A stretch of DNA of 57,335 nucleotides, from the NCBI GenBank assembly GCA_030430675.1, contig JAUIKU010000004.1, forward strand, positions 1-57,335, given 5' to 3'. The position numbers and the translations under genes are program-made. The notes under the pieces are model-generated. The model searched no databases and was not told where the DNA came from. It saw only the letters and a program-made list of their open reading frames with translations. How positions within the stretch are numbered: the stretch's first letter is position 1; every line of letters begins with the position of its first letter. Shown here piece by piece: positions 16,504-26,283 of the stretch. Source of the stretch: Bacteroidia bacterium (GTDB lineage: Bacteria; Bacteroidota; Bacteroidia; Cytophagales; Cyclobacteriaceae).

Positions 16504-18198
16504 CTAGTTTTCCAGTACCTGTTTACCGGCCAGCAGCAATGGCTCTAGTTGTTGGTAGCTTACATCCTGTACAGAACTTTTCTGGTCAATGGCTACACTG
16601 GCGGCGGTAGCGGCAGATTGTCCCAATACCATAAACACCGGTTCCATGCGAATTGAGCCAAATGCAATATGTGAAGCGCTAAGGCATACAGGCACCAGTA
16701 AATTGGTGCACTCCTGACGTTTGGGAGTGATTGACCGGTAACTCACAGGATAAGGGGCCTGGACTTTGGCTTCCACGTTGCCTTCATTCTTAGCCCAGCC
16801 CTCTTCGGAAACATAACGCTGGGTGTTATGGGAATCCATACCATAAGCGCCCATACCGATGGGGTCTGAGGCGACTTCCAGGCCCTCGCAGTGATATTGG
16901 GTCATCACATATTCACCGATCATCCGCCGGGCTTCTCTGATGTAGAGCTGCTGTTGCCAGCCGTCGGCACGGTCAAATTCATCTTTGCAGGTACCCCACC
17001 GGGCTACTTCATTGCGGATGTGGTCCGGTATTCTGGGGTGATTGGCCAGGGTCCACATCAACCCCTGCTGATACTGGCGGTGTTGCTCAATTATTCGCTC
17101 TCTTTCCTGGTAGCTGGCCTCCGGATAATGGTAATTTTGGCCTATAAAATCCGTGGAAAACCCGGTGCGGTTGTTGGTATCGGTTTTGCGATTGGGCATT
17201 TTAGAATTGATCCATGGGAACCCATCTTCTCCGGCCTCATAGTTTCTCAATAACAACTCGTAGTTCAGTTCATTATATCCGGCAGGTTTTTCAAAAGGAA
17301 TGCGATTGTCAGGGTGGTCGGTAAGGCACATCCTGAAGCAATAGGCTTGTACCCGTTTATCTGCGGCCCCGAAATCACCGGGCCCTTCCGGATCAATGTG
17401 GGGAAGTAGACCACTGCCGGGATCTCCGGCTATCACGTATGGATCAACCCCGTCCACTAAGTTGTGATTGACCTGGTTTCGGGAAGGATAGCCGGTCATG
17501 GTAGTATCGGTTAGCCGTGTATGTACCCCATTGAGCGTTTCCCGATAGGTTTCGTTCGACTCTCTGCCTACGGTATAGGAGACCCCGGCTGCCGCCATCA
17601 GGTCACCCTCATAGGTGGCATCTATGAAAACTTTCCCCCGGTAGGTTTCACCTGAAAGCATGGTGATAGCACTGATGTTGGTATCTTCCTTGCTGACACC
17701 TGATGAGCGGTCCAGCTGTTGACCCATTATCAATTCTATGTTGTGTTCCGCTATAAAATCCTGGTAAACTTTAAGTGCCGCTGAAGGCTCGAAGGTCCAC
17801 ATGGCGGCCTCACCGGATTCGGTGCGGGTTTGGCCGCCATCCTGGTAATCCTGTTGAGATTGGAATTTCCAGTGGGCAGGATCATCGTAGTATTCTTTTA
17901 TCCCCTCATAGAATTCCCTGGCGATCCCTCCAATGGCTTGCTTATTGCCGATGTCCGTCTGACCCAATCCACCGGTGGTTAAACCCCCAATGCGCTGTCC
18001 CGGCTCCAGCAAAATCACGGACTTTCCCATGCGACTGGCCTGAATGGCAGCGGCAACCCCTGCCGAGGTGCCTCCATAAATCACCATGTCATAAGTAATA
18101 GTTTTCTGCGTTCCATCGGTGTTGCAACCGACTACTAATGTCAGGCCAATCAGCAGTTTCCAACTTACAAAATCTGTTAAATTAATTTTTCTCATCAT
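16504..18198 (-). CDS. FAD-dependent oxidoreductase, exported lipoprotein
   Basis: 564 residues. A lipobox (LVVGC) is followed by a Rossmann FAD-binding motif, [20 protein letters not shown], with the FAD-ribose acid in VILLE and a glycine-rich [12 protein letters not shown] loop. The C-terminal part has [21 protein letters not shown] and a closing helix GQSAATAAS, as in the PF12831 FAD-oxidoreductase family, whose members often act on sugars or sugar-derived polymers. Being a lipoprotein, it would work outside the cytoplasm, which raises the question of how it acquires FAD. It lies 175 bases downstream of the PQQ-dependent dehydrogenase gene, same direction. Confidence 0.88.
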   Translation of the reverse strand: MMRKINLTDFVSWKLLIGLTLVVGCNTDGTQKTITYDMVIYGGTSAGVAAAIQASRMGKSVILLEPGQRIGGLTTGGLGQTDIGNKQAIGGIAREFYEGIKEYYDDPAHWKFQSQQDYQDGGQTRTESGEAAMWTFEPSAALKVYQDFIAEHNIELIMGQQLDRSSGVSKEDTNISAITMLSGETYRGKVFIDATYEGDLMAAAGVSYTVGRESNETYRETLNGVHTRLTDTTMTGYPSRNQVNHNLVDGVDPYVIAGDPGSGLLPHIDPEGPGDFGAADKRVQAYCFRMCLTDHPDNRIPFEKPAGYNELNYELLLRNYEAGEDGFPWINSKMPNRKTDTNNRTGFSTDFIGQNYHYPEASYQERERIIEQHRQYQQGLMWTLANHPRIPDHIRNEVARWGTCKDEFDRADGWQQQLYIREARRMIGEYVMTQYHCEGLEVASDPIGMGAYGMDSHNTQRYVSEEGWAKNEGNVEAKVQAPYPVSYRSITPKRQECTNLLVPVCLSASHIAFGSIRMEPVFMVLGQSAATAASVAIDQKSSVQDVSYQQLEPLLLAGKQVLEN

Positions 18199-18373
18199 TT
18201 TTTAATATTTCAATTGCGTGCTTCATTCTGACCGGTTAACAGACTGACTCTTGAAGGAGAACACACTGTACAGGAGTATGCTTGAGTTCCCTTCATTCCT
18301 TCTTGAGACAAGCGCGCCAGGGCCGGCAATGAAATGAAAAATCTACTTTTAATCATTCAAAAGGTTTATCCAA

Positions 18374-20518
18374 TCAAGGCAAAGCAAAGGTTACAATGCC
18401 ACTTTTATGATGTTGCAGGTTTTCTCCTACACTCACGGCAATGGCAATGAACTGTCTGCCATTCACTTCATATACTGCCGGGTTGGCCAATCCATTCCCG
18501 GGAAGTTCGGTTTGCCACAGCAGGGCGCCACTCTCTTTGTCAAACACCCGGAATTTACTGTCAAGCGTGGCTGCGATTAGCACCAGACCCCCTGCAGTAA
18601 CTACCGGTCCACCATAGTTTTCCATTCCGGTATCGGGTTCCCCGGGTTGTTGGTACTCGGGATGACTTCCCAGGGGTACTTTCCACAGGAATTCACCATT
18701 GTTCATATCTATGGCATTCAGCGTCCCCCAGGGGGGGCTTATGACCGGCCGCCCCTGATTGTCCAGCATATATCCATGTCCGGTTACATTGAGATAGGTG
18801 GTGGTGGTATCTTCTTCTTGCTCAGCAGTTACCAGTTGATCCTTACCGGTTTCAGTGAGAAAAGCCAGTATTTCTTCCTGGTGCCCCTCCATTACTTTCA
18901 TAAATCCCGGCATGATTCCGGCACCATTGTTCACCCGCTCCAGAATCTGCGGTCCTGTCATGCGTTGATCAATGTCAACCAGAGATGGATTGGACTCGAC
19001 TCCCTGCTTGTCAGCCCCATGGCAACTGACACAATAGGTCATATAAAGTGCTTTGCCGGCCGCGAACAGGGTGCGGTTCTGACTGCTGGCACGGTGTACT
19101 TTTTCCATGCGACCGATTTCCGGTGATTCATTGGAGTTGATATAAATCACCCCGGTCTCAACATCAAACGCAGCACCACCCCATTCGGCACCACCCCGGG
19201 ATCCCGGGATTAGCAGTGTCCCTTGCGTATCAGCTGGCGTGTAGATTCCTTCATGCCATAAGCTCCTTAATAGTTGCTGATTATAAACATAGGCTTCATC
19301 TGTTACTTTATAGAGGTCTTCCTCACTCATAGATTGCCGGGCAAAAGATTCCGGTTTGGTGGGAAAAGGCTGGGTAGGCCATGCTGTTTCACCGGGGACT
19401 TTGGAACCGGGTACCGGCCGCTCTTCCACCGGGAAAACAGGGGTGCCGGTTTCCCGGTCAAGCACAAAAATAAATCCCTGTTTGGTGGGTTGTGCTACGG
19501 CATCAATTTTCTTACCCTGCGATGTGACGGTTATAAGATTGGGCGAAGTCGGCAGATCGTAATCCCAAATGTCGTGGTGTACAGTTTGAAAATGCCAAAT
19601 TCTTTTACCGGTAGTAGCATCCAGTGCGATCAGGCAATTACCAAATAAATTGGCACCCAGCCGGTCCGCCCCGTAATAGTCATACGTGGGTGAGCCCGTG
19701 GGTACATAAACAATGCCTCTTTCCTGGTCCAGGCTCATGCCAGCCCAATTATTGGCGCCACCGGCGTATTTGTAGGCATTTTCAGGCCAGGTTTCATATC
19801 CAAACTCTCCCGGCTCCGGTATGGTGTGAAAGGTCCAGACCAGTGCCCCTGAGAGTACATCATAGGCCCTTACATGGCCGGGAGCGGCCCCCGAAGCTTC
19901 AGAGACGGCAGCGCCCACTATTATCAGATTATTATAGATAATTCCCGGCGTGCTTAATTTCACAGCGCCCGGGGTATCGCGGTGCGGTTGCGGCACATCC
20001 ATATTAATATTTCCCTGATCTCCGAAAGTTGTTACCGCCTTACCGGTCCTGGCGTCTACCGCCCAAAGCTTGTTGCCATGAGTTACAAATATGCGTTTCA
20101 GTCCCTGGCCTTCCCAATAGGTTACTCCCCTTAATACCCCTCCGCCACGCTCGCCCTGCAGAAGGTCGAAGGTCCACAACTGCTCACCATTGGCAGCATC
20201 GACCGCATAAAGCTGTCGCCAGGCAGAAGTGAGGTACATGGTGTCGTTCACTATTATTGGGTTACATTCGTATTTCCAGAATTGAAATCGCTCCGGTTCA
20301 TCTTCCGGATAGAAAGCCCAGGCCTGGGTCAACAGGTGCACATTGGATTTGTTTATCTGATCCAGTGCACTGTAGTTATTGGATTCAGGTCCCCCTTTGT
20401 AAACTTCCCAGGTACGGTAGCGGGTATCACGATCACTGCAAGATGCCAGCCAGAGTGTAATACAAAGGATTGTATAAAGAGAAAAGAATTTGGATGAAAT
20501 GCGGCCTTTTATACTCAT
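18374..20518 (-). CDS. PQQ-dependent quinoprotein dehydrogenase with cytochrome c domain, lipoprotein
   Basis: 714 residues from the ATG at 20516-20518, chosen because it gives a lipoprotein signal (LASC); an upstream ATG adds only a non-signal leader. The protein is an eight-bladed propeller with the characteristic tryptophan-rich repeats (VWTFHTIPEPGEFGYETWPE, KRIWHFQTVHHDIWDYDLP), as in glucose/alcohol quinoprotein dehydrogenases. A c-type heme motif CVSCH sits at 496-500, inserted between propeller blades rather than at the terminus. It would oxidise an alcohol or sugar with PQQ and pass electrons to its own heme. No PQQ synthesis genes are in the window. It is divergent from the DUF1592 gene. 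Confidence 0.9.
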   Translation of the reverse strand: MSIKGRISSKFFSLYTILCITLWLASCSDRDTRYRTWEVYKGGPESNNYSALDQINKSNVHLLTQAWAFYPEDEPERFQFWKYECNPIIVNDTMYLTSAWRQLYAVDAANGEQLWTFDLLQGERGGGVLRGVTYWEGQGLKRIFVTHGNKLWAVDARTGKAVTTFGDQGNINMDVPQPHRDTPGAVKLSTPGIIYNNLIIVGAAVSEASGAAPGHVRAYDVLSGALVWTFHTIPEPGEFGYETWPENAYKYAGGANNWAGMSLDQERGIVYVPTGSPTYDYYGADRLGANLFGNCLIALDATTGKRIWHFQTVHHDIWDYDLPTSPNLITVTSQGKKIDAVAQPTKQGFIFVLDRETGTPVFPVEERPVPGSKVPGETAWPTQPFPTKPESFARQSMSEEDLYKVTDEAYVYNQQLLRSLWHEGIYTPADTQGTLLIPGSRGGAEWGGAAFDVETGVIYINSNESPEIGRMEKVHRASSQNRTLFAAGKALYMTYCVSCHGADKQGVESNPSLVDIDQRMTGPQILERVNNGAGIMPGFMKVMEGHQEEILAFLTETGKDQLVTAEQEEDTTTTYLNVTGHGYMLDNQGRPVISPPWGTLNAIDMNNGEFLWKVPLGSHPEYQQPGEPDTGMENYGGPVVTAGGLVLIAATLDSKFRVFDKESGALLWQTELPGNGLANPAVYEVNGRQFIAIAVSVGENLQHHKSGIVTFALP

Positions 20519-20592
20519 ACGCCTGTTATCAGTAAATAGCCGGTGATCCCGCCCAATATAATGCATAATTCATAGCTGATAATTTACAACCA

Positions 20593-20611
20593 ATGAAAAA
20601 GTTATTTTCAT
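20593..20611. promoter_or_regulatory. Perfect inverted repeat between divergent dehydrogenase and DUF1592 genes
   Basis: Arms ATGAAAA (20593-20599) and TTTTCAT (20605-20611) flank a 5-base spacer. The right arm lies about 20 bases before a -7-like TAAATTTA (20629-20636) for the DUF1592 gene, where a -33 element would sit. It is a plausible shared operator, but the AT-rich arms weaken the case. Confidence 0.4.
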
Positions 20612-20665
20612 CAAATCTTGATTTTTTGTAAATTTAACACAGGAAAGGGGTAATTTAATCCATAT

Positions 20666-22645
20666 ATGAGCAATTCAGTTAAGTCTTTGGTTTTCTATGT
20701 GCTAGCTATGCTGTCTTTAACGTCAGTACTTGCTCAGGTGGATGATCCCAGACAGAAGCACTATCAGCGAAATGTGCGACCCATTTTTATGGAGCACTGT
20801 TACCCCTGTCACAATGGAGAGGACAAAAAAGCAGGGATCGATTTTGACAACTATTTTTTTATCAGTTCCATCGTGCGCCGCGGAGAACTATTTCAGGAAA
20901 TCGTCCATCAGGTTGAAAACCGCACCATGCCCCCTGAAATGAAGACCCCACTGACACAGAATGAAATAGATACAGTTACCTATTATATCAACAGTTACCT
21001 TCGTGCCGCTCTGGATGAGAAAGACCCCGGTTTGATACCCCCGCGGCGTTTAAGTAACCAGGAGTACAAATATGTAATCTCCGACCTGCTCGGTTTGGAG
21101 GTTGATGTAGATGAGATCTTTCCCTCGGATCCGTCGGGGGGAGAGGGGTTTGACAACCAGGCGTCGGTACTTTACATGTCGCCGCTGTTGATCGAACGAT
21201 ATTTCGAGACGGCAGACGATCTTATCGATAAGTTGTATTCACAACCGAAAGCCTGGCGAAATTTGGTGCCAAAATACCGAAAGAGCCTGTGGACATCCAT
21301 TAAAGTACTGTGGTACAAGGTTTTTTATAATCGCGATATTTCGCTGGAAAGACCGGTGAGAATGGCATCTGAAGTCCTGGTTCCATTTGCCACTTTGGCT
21401 TACAGGGGGTTTATTGAACCTGAAGAAAAAACCAGGCTGCTGGACTTTTTTGAGCAGACGTATGTGGAATTTTCGGATCGGTCAGACCGCTATGATGCCA
21501 GCATAAAGGAAACCATGAAACTGGTATTGATGTCACACAGTTTCTTGTACCGGATAGAAAGCGATCCCGATATAGAGGGTCCGTATAGGGTTACCAATAA
21601 GGAACTGGCTTCGCGCCTTTCTTTCTTCCTGTGGTCCAGCATTCCCGATCAGCAGTTATTGCACACCGCATACAAGGAAGACCTGCATGATCCGGAAGTA
21701 ATGGCTCGTGAGGTACGGCGCATGCTCAAGGACCCCAGATCAAAACGTATTGGTCAACAATTTGCCATTCAGTGGCTTGAGCTGAAGAAACTAAAGGATC
21801 CCGCTTTTCAGGTTGACCTGGAGACCTTTCCCGAATACAATACCGAACTAAGTGGGGCAATGCTAAAGGAGGTAGAGCTGTTTTTTAACCACGTGCTGCT
21901 GGAAAGTAAAAACATGTTGGAGCTAATAGACAGCGACTACAGCTATTTAAATGAAACATTGGCCAGGCATTATGGCATTCAGGGAGTGGAAGGCTCACAA
22001 ATGCGCAAAGTAGCTTTCACTTCAGGGGAACGGGGAGGAATTTTGGGTATGGCCGGAGTATTGACCGCCACATCACTGCCGAACCGCACCAGCCCGGTGC
22101 TTCGAGGCAAGTGGGTATTGGAGCAGGTACTGGGTACACCACCACCACCTCCGCCGCCGGATGTACCGGAACTGGAAGTAGCGCATGATTCGGAGGAATC
22201 CATAGAGACCCTGAGAGCTATATTGGAGCGGCATAGGGAAGATCCCAGCTGCCATAGCTGCCACCAGGCCATGGACCCCATTGGTTTGGGGTTGGAAAAC
22301 TTCGATGCTATTGGTCGTTGGCGTACCGCCTATGGCACGGAGCAAATAGATGCTTCGGGAGTGCTGGAGTCAGGGGAGCAATTTGCGGGACCGGCAGAGC
22401 TTCGTAAGATTCTGGTGGGAAAGCAGGAATTATTTGCCAAAACACTGAGCAAAAAGATGCTTTCATTTGCCTTGGGGCGGTCGTTACAATTCAAAGACAC
22501 TCCCACAATTGAGCAATTGCAAAAGAGTTTGCTGGAAACGGGCTTTGACAGTGAACAATTTATCATTGAAATAACCAATAGTTATCCTTTCAGGTATAAA
22601 AAGAGCGACACCAAGGACGTTCCCCCCAAACGTGTAGCGGGTTGA
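20666..22645 (+). CDS. DUF1592-type multi-domain cytochrome c protein (PSCyt1/DUF1587/DUF1595/DUF1592/DUF1588/DUF1585)
   Basis: 659 residues with a signal peptide ending LAQ. An N-terminal cytochrome-like domain has CYPCH at 45-49; next come RRLSNQEYKYVISDLLGL (DUF1587), ASRLSFFLWSSIPDQQLL (DUF1592), a proline run before DVPEL with a second heme-like motif CHSCH at 529-533 (DUF1588), and KKMLSFALGRSL (DUF1585). This architecture is abundant in planctomycetes and some Bacteroidota, next to DUF1552 proteins, as here. Function is unproven; the heme motifs point to electron transfer in an extracytoplasmic oxidation. It is the first gene of a two-gene unit, divergent from the PQQ-dependent dehydrogenase. 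Confidence 0.92.
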   Translation: MSNSVKSLVFYVLAMLSLTSVLAQVDDPRQKHYQRNVRPIFMEHCYPCHNGEDKKAGIDFDNYFFISSIVRRGELFQEIVHQVENRTMPPEMKTPLTQNEIDTVTYYINSYLRAALDEKDPGLIPPRRLSNQEYKYVISDLLGLEVDVDEIFPSDPSGGEGFDNQASVLYMSPLLIERYFETADDLIDKLYSQPKAWRNLVPKYRKSLWTSIKVLWYKVFYNRDISLERPVRMASEVLVPFATLAYRGFIEPEEKTRLLDFFEQTYVEFSDRSDRYDASIKETMKLVLMSHSFLYRIESDPDIEGPYRVTNKELASRLSFFLWSSIPDQQLLHTAYKEDLHDPEVMAREVRRMLKDPRSKRIGQQFAIQWLELKKLKDPAFQVDLETFPEYNTELSGAMLKEVELFFNHVLLESKNMLELIDSDYSYLNETLARHYGIQGVEGSQMRKVAFTSGERGGILGMAGVLTATSLPNRTSPVLRGKWVLEQVLGTPPPPPPPDVPELEVAHDSEESIETLRAILERHREDPSCHSCHQAMDPIGLGLENFDAIGRWRTAYGTEQIDASGVLESGEQFAGPAELRKILVGKQELFAKTLSKKMLSFALGRSLQFKDTPTIEQLQKSLLETGFDSEQFIIEITNSYPFRYKKSDTKDVPPKRVAG

Positions 22646-22705
22646 ACACGGCGCAATGTTATGCTAAAAGGTTGATAATTAGGAAAATATGAACTATTAT
22701 TAATT

Positions 22706-24088
22706 ATGGAAAAGAAATGGGCAATACCTCGTCGTAGAATGCTAAAAGGCATGGGCGCATGTATAGCGCTTCCTATGCTGGAAGCCATGGTTCCTTCCAG
22801 TATTCTGGCCAGTCCACAGGCGAACGCTCCCAAGCGAGTGGTATTCATGTTCTCACCTAATGGGGTATGTCCTGGAAAATGGTCACCCAAAGGAGTAGGC
22901 AGCGATTTTGAGTTATCACCTATATTGAAGCCGCTGGAATCTCACAAGAATGACTTGCTGGTATTGCAGCAGTTGATGAACAAGGCATCTACTCTGGGAG
23001 TAGAGGGACATTATACCAAGACTGGAAATTTCCTTTCCTCCATGGAGGTCGCCAGGACCATAGGGGCCAACATAAATGTAGGGGGACCCTCAATTGATCA
23101 GCAGATTGCCAAGCAAGTCGGGTCGCAAACCATTATTCCTTCACTGGTATATGGGGTGGATCAGATGAAGAGTGGTGTGTGTACCAGTACCGGTATCACC
23201 CGGCTCTATGGATCTTACATATCCTGGGAAACTGCCACCAAACCTTCGGCCAAGGAGATCAATCCCAGATTTGCCTTTGACCGTATGTTCAGGTCGGTGG
23301 TACCCAAGAAGGATGCCAAGCCTGAAAATCCGTTAAAAGGCAGTATTCTGGACGCAGTTATGCAGGATGCGAAGTCATTGCAAAAGAATCTGGGTATTGC
23401 CGATCAAAACAAGCTGGAAGAATACCTGGCCTCCATCAGGTCAGTAGAGATGAGGTTGGACAATAAAGTACAAATGAAGGATTTTGAAGCCGGGATTAGT
23501 CCCAGTATAAAAAAAGAACTTCAGCGTTTGGATGTGGAGATAGATGAGTTTATCGATCTGGAGGCCGGACTGGATATTACGGAAAAGATAAGACTTATGC
23601 TGGATATTATGACCCTGGCACTGTGGAGTGATGCTAGCAGGGTGGGTACTTTTATGTTTGGCAATGCTGGCAGTAACAGGAATTTTTCCTTTATCGACGG
23701 GGTAAGAGACAGCTTTCATTCCGTTTCACACCATCAAAATGACGAAAGGCGTATGCTGCAGTACCAGCTTATCAATACCTGGCACATGGAGCAACTGGCA
23801 TACTTCCTGGACAAATTGAAAGCTATTCCGGAAGGGGACGGCAATTTGCTTGACAATTCCATGGTGATGTATGGTTCGGGGCTTCGCGACGGCAACCGGC
23901 ATGCGGAAGAGAACCTGCCTATATTATTGGCTGGCAGAGGGGGCGGCTCCCTGAAGCCCGGACGCAACCTTATTTTTAAGGAAGAGACCCCATTGGCCAA
24001 CCTGTATCAGACCATGGCTCAGGTGATGGGTGTGGATGCTAATGGTTTCGCCGATGGCACCGGAACCCTGACAGAAATATACGGTTAA
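22706..24088 (+). CDS. DUF1552 protein, probable Tat substrate
   Basis: 460 residues. The N-terminus carries a twin-arginine-like motif in PRRRMLKGMGACIALPML, suggesting folded export, perhaps with a bound cofactor. The body matches DUF1552: KRVVFMFSPNGVCPGKW, FELSPILKPLESHKNDLLVL, GNFLSSMEVARTIGANI, SIDQQIAKQVG, and near the end YGSGLRDGNRHAEENLPILLAGRG, resembling metal-site regions of sulfatase/alkaline phosphatase relatives (DUF1501-like). It follows the DUF1592 gene by 60 bases; in other genomes the pair is nearly always adjacent, so they probably form one complex. Enzymatic activity is unknown. Confidence 0.92.
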   Translation: MEKKWAIPRRRMLKGMGACIALPMLEAMVPSSILASPQANAPKRVVFMFSPNGVCPGKWSPKGVGSDFELSPILKPLESHKNDLLVLQQLMNKASTLGVEGHYTKTGNFLSSMEVARTIGANINVGGPSIDQQIAKQVGSQTIIPSLVYGVDQMKSGVCTSTGITRLYGSYISWETATKPSAKEINPRFAFDRMFRSVVPKKDAKPENPLKGSILDAVMQDAKSLQKNLGIADQNKLEEYLASIRSVEMRLDNKVQMKDFEAGISPSIKKELQRLDVEIDEFIDLEAGLDITEKIRLMLDIMTLALWSDASRVGTFMFGNAGSNRNFSFIDGVRDSFHSVSHHQNDERRMLQYQLINTWHMEQLAYFLDKLKAIPEGDGNLLDNSMVMYGSGLRDGNRHAEENLPILLAGRGGGSLKPGRNLIFKEETPLANLYQTMAQVMGVDANGFADGTGTLTEIYG

Positions 24089-24102
24089 CCGTTTGTGAGT
24101 AT

Positions 24103-25212
24103 TTAAGCCGGCTGCAGGTGTATGATGGATCCGTTCTGATTTCTGGATGTGATGTAATATCCTTCATTTCCATCGGAGACGAAAGACGTGGGAAAACTTA
24201 AACCGGTGTAAAGTTCAATTATGTTTTTCCCCTCCTTTTCTAAAATTTTACCGGTATTGTTACTGAATCCATCAGAGAAAGAGGCGTACTCCAAACAAAG
24301 GATATTCCCATTTGAACTTTCAGCCAAATCAATGGCCCCGGTGAAACCATCCATTCCATGTAGAATGGAGCCATTCCTCAACACTTCGTAAATAACGGAC
24401 TGTCCTGTTAAAAAGGGGGATCCCCTGAATAATGTAACCAGAAATGTGCCTGGATCTGATTTGTAAATTATTTCTGTAGGTACAGCTTCAATATTCACAT
24501 CGGAAAATTCCGTTAATGTACTCAGCTCGTTCTCATTGACATTGAAAACCAGTATGCTATTTGCTCCCGCATCCGCGATATAAACATTGCCGTCAGGTCC
24601 CAGGGCAAGCCCGTGAATATTTGATTCACCGCCGACATACGCGGTGACGTTCGCCACGGCCATTGACTCATCATATAATAGAGGTGTGTTTCCAGGTTGA
24701 TAATCAGAAATATCTATCTTCAAAAGTTTGCCACCCAGAGTAGCGTTGGTTTCAACTCCCAGCGCCACCCACAGATTATCGCCATCAATCATCAGGTCGT
24801 GGGCGCTGACCGGAACACCTTCCCTCTGGGATGAGGGTAAGTTGGTTATAAAATCGAATAGCTCTGAATCTGAGGTGATCACTTGTATTTTTCCATCATT
24901 GTTTGCAGTTCCAGCTGTGGTAACCCATAAATCACCTTGAGAATCAATTTCAATACCGTGTGGATATTCCAAACCTGTTATTAGTACAGTTTCCGTAAAA
25001 AGAGGAACAGTATTTTCGCAGTTATCTCCTGAAAACCCATTGAGGCACTCACAATTGCCATTGACACAGGTTCCTCCATTCTCACAGGTAATAGCCTTAC
25101 AAGGATCAGGGGACATCGAACCGTCTTCACTGCTACAGGCCATCAGTAAAATCAAAAACAATACGAATGGTGATATTGGGGTGGGGATAGGAGATTTATG
25201 ACTGCTTTTCAT
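24103..25212 (-). CDS. ScyD/ScyE-like beta-propeller lipoprotein with an EGF-like domain
   Basis: 369 residues from the ATG at 25210-25212, chosen because it gives a lipoprotein signal ending LMAC; an upstream in-frame ATG adds 21 residues with no signal. After the lipid cysteine comes a small EGF-like module with six cysteines (PCKAITCENGGTCVNG, then NCECLNGFSGDNC). The rest is an NHL/SGL-type propeller (GLEYPHGIEIDSQGDLWVTT, GLALGPDGNVYIADAGANSI) of the ScyD/ScyE family. EGF modules in bacteria suggest a binding role at the cell surface. It is convergent with the DUF1552 gene with only 14 bases between stops. Function unknown. Confidence 0.82.
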   Translation of the reverse strand: MKSSHKSPIPTPISPFVLFLILLMACSSEDGSMSPDPCKAITCENGGTCVNGNCECLNGFSGDNCENTVPLFTETVLITGLEYPHGIEIDSQGDLWVTTAGTANNDGKIQVITSDSELFDFITNLPSSQREGVPVSAHDLMIDGDNLWVALGVETNATLGGKLLKIDISDYQPGNTPLLYDESMAVANVTAYVGGESNIHGLALGPDGNVYIADAGANSILVFNVNENELSTLTEFSDVNIEAVPTEIIYKSDPGTFLVTLFRGSPFLTGQSVIYEVLRNGSILHGMDGFTGAIDLAESSNGNILCLEYASFSDGFSNNTGKILEKEGKNIIELYTGLSFPTSFVSDGNEGYYITSRNQNGSIIHLQPA

Positions 25213-25411
25213 GGCTGGTTGGTTTAAGTAAGAAGAGAACTTCGAATCCTGGCAGGACCCAGGTTTAGGTAGCATTAAAGAATTTCAAATCCAAGAATTT
25301 TTAGCGATTTTCATCGTTATCCAACTGGTGTTTAAAATGGTTTGGTGGTTATGTTCCCGGCCTCTTTCCGAATTGAACTACAAAAAGTAATTTTAGCCAG
25401 AGACTTGAAAG

Positions 25412-26122
25412 ATGAGAGACAGTAATTTAATATCAGTGATAATCCTGGCGATAGCTATCGTAATCGCCGGATACTTCGTAGGAAATATGCATAAGACCGG
25501 CAGTAAGTACGATCGGTTCGTGCAGGTAAAGGGACTTTCGGAGCGTGAGGTAACTGCCGATTTGGCGGTATGGCCCCTTCAGATCACCCAGACAGGCAAT
25601 GACCTGCGCAGTCTTAAGCAAATCATAGAAACCCAAAATCAGCAGGTCTACGAATTCTTTACCGCACAGGGGTTTCAGGACAGCGAAATTACCCGGGGAA
25701 TTACCAACATTCAGGATGCTCGTGCCAACCTGTATAACACCAATGCCAATATGGGTGAATACCGTTACCTGGCGGTATCGGAGTTGACGGTACGGACCAC
25801 CGATATCAAGAAACTACAGGCTGCGCTGACAGGATCTCTGGACCTCATGTCACAGGGAATTCTTATCAGCTCCAAAAATACCTGGAGACCCATTGAGTAC
25901 ATCTTTACCAGGCTCAATGAGTTAAAGCCGTCCATGGTTGAGGAAGCCACTACCAATGCCCGGGAGGTAGCGGAGAAATTTGCCCGTGATTCCGGATCTG
26001 ATGTGGGAAAGATAAGGGTGGCCAGGCAGGGTTTGTTCACCATCTCTGACAGGGACCAGAATACCCCTGAAATCAAAATTATCCGGGTGGTTTCTACTAT
26101 TGATTATCTGCTTACTAATTGA
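25412..26122 (+). CDS. SIMPL domain protein (DUF541)
   Basis: 236 residues: one N-terminal membrane anchor (about 6-25) followed by a SIMPL domain with VQVKGLSEREVTADLAVWPLQ, the alternating helix region IIETQNQQVYEFFTAQGF, and a C-terminal FARDSGSDVGKIRVARQGLF. SIMPL/DUF541 proteins such as E. coli YggE form large periplasmic assemblies linked to oxidative-stress tolerance; enzymatic activity is not known. It stands alone between the EGF/NHL lipoprotein gene (divergent) and the dehydratase operon. Confidence 0.9.
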   Translation: MRDSNLISVIILAIAIVIAGYFVGNMHKTGSKYDRFVQVKGLSEREVTADLAVWPLQITQTGNDLRSLKQIIETQNQQVYEFFTAQGFQDSEITRGITNIQDARANLYNTNANMGEYRYLAVSELTVRTTDIKKLQAALTGSLDLMSQGILISSKNTWRPIEYIFTRLNELKPSMVEEATTNAREVAEKFARDSGSDVGKIRVARQGLFTISDRDQNTPEIKIIRVVSTIDYLLTN

Positions 26123-26224
26123 GGTAACGGTCAAAAGCTGGATCAAAGACCGCCAATTTTAGGGGAAACAAGTGTTAAGGTATTCCCATTGAACTAAAAT
26201 TTCAATTTGCCTTGAAAATAGCAA

Positions 26225-26254
26225 TTGTCATTGCCCCTGAAATTGTTAAATTAG
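26225..26254 (+). promoter_or_regulatory. Candidate promoter of the six-gene oxidation operon
   Basis: TTG (26225-26227), a 19-base spacer and TAAATTAG (26247-26254) resemble the Bacteroidota TTG / TAnnTTTG promoter with one mismatch in the -7 element. It would place the start about 25 bases before the dehydratase ATG at 26284. Confidence 0.4.
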
Positions 26255-26283
26255 CCGATCTGTAGTATCAATCTAAACCAAAT

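Noticed and set aside
18199-18373. Gap between FAD oxidoreductase and PQQ dehydrogenase containing GC-rich GCGCGCCAGGGCCGGC
   Set aside because: The partial palindrome is imperfect and has no T run or conserved motif beside it.
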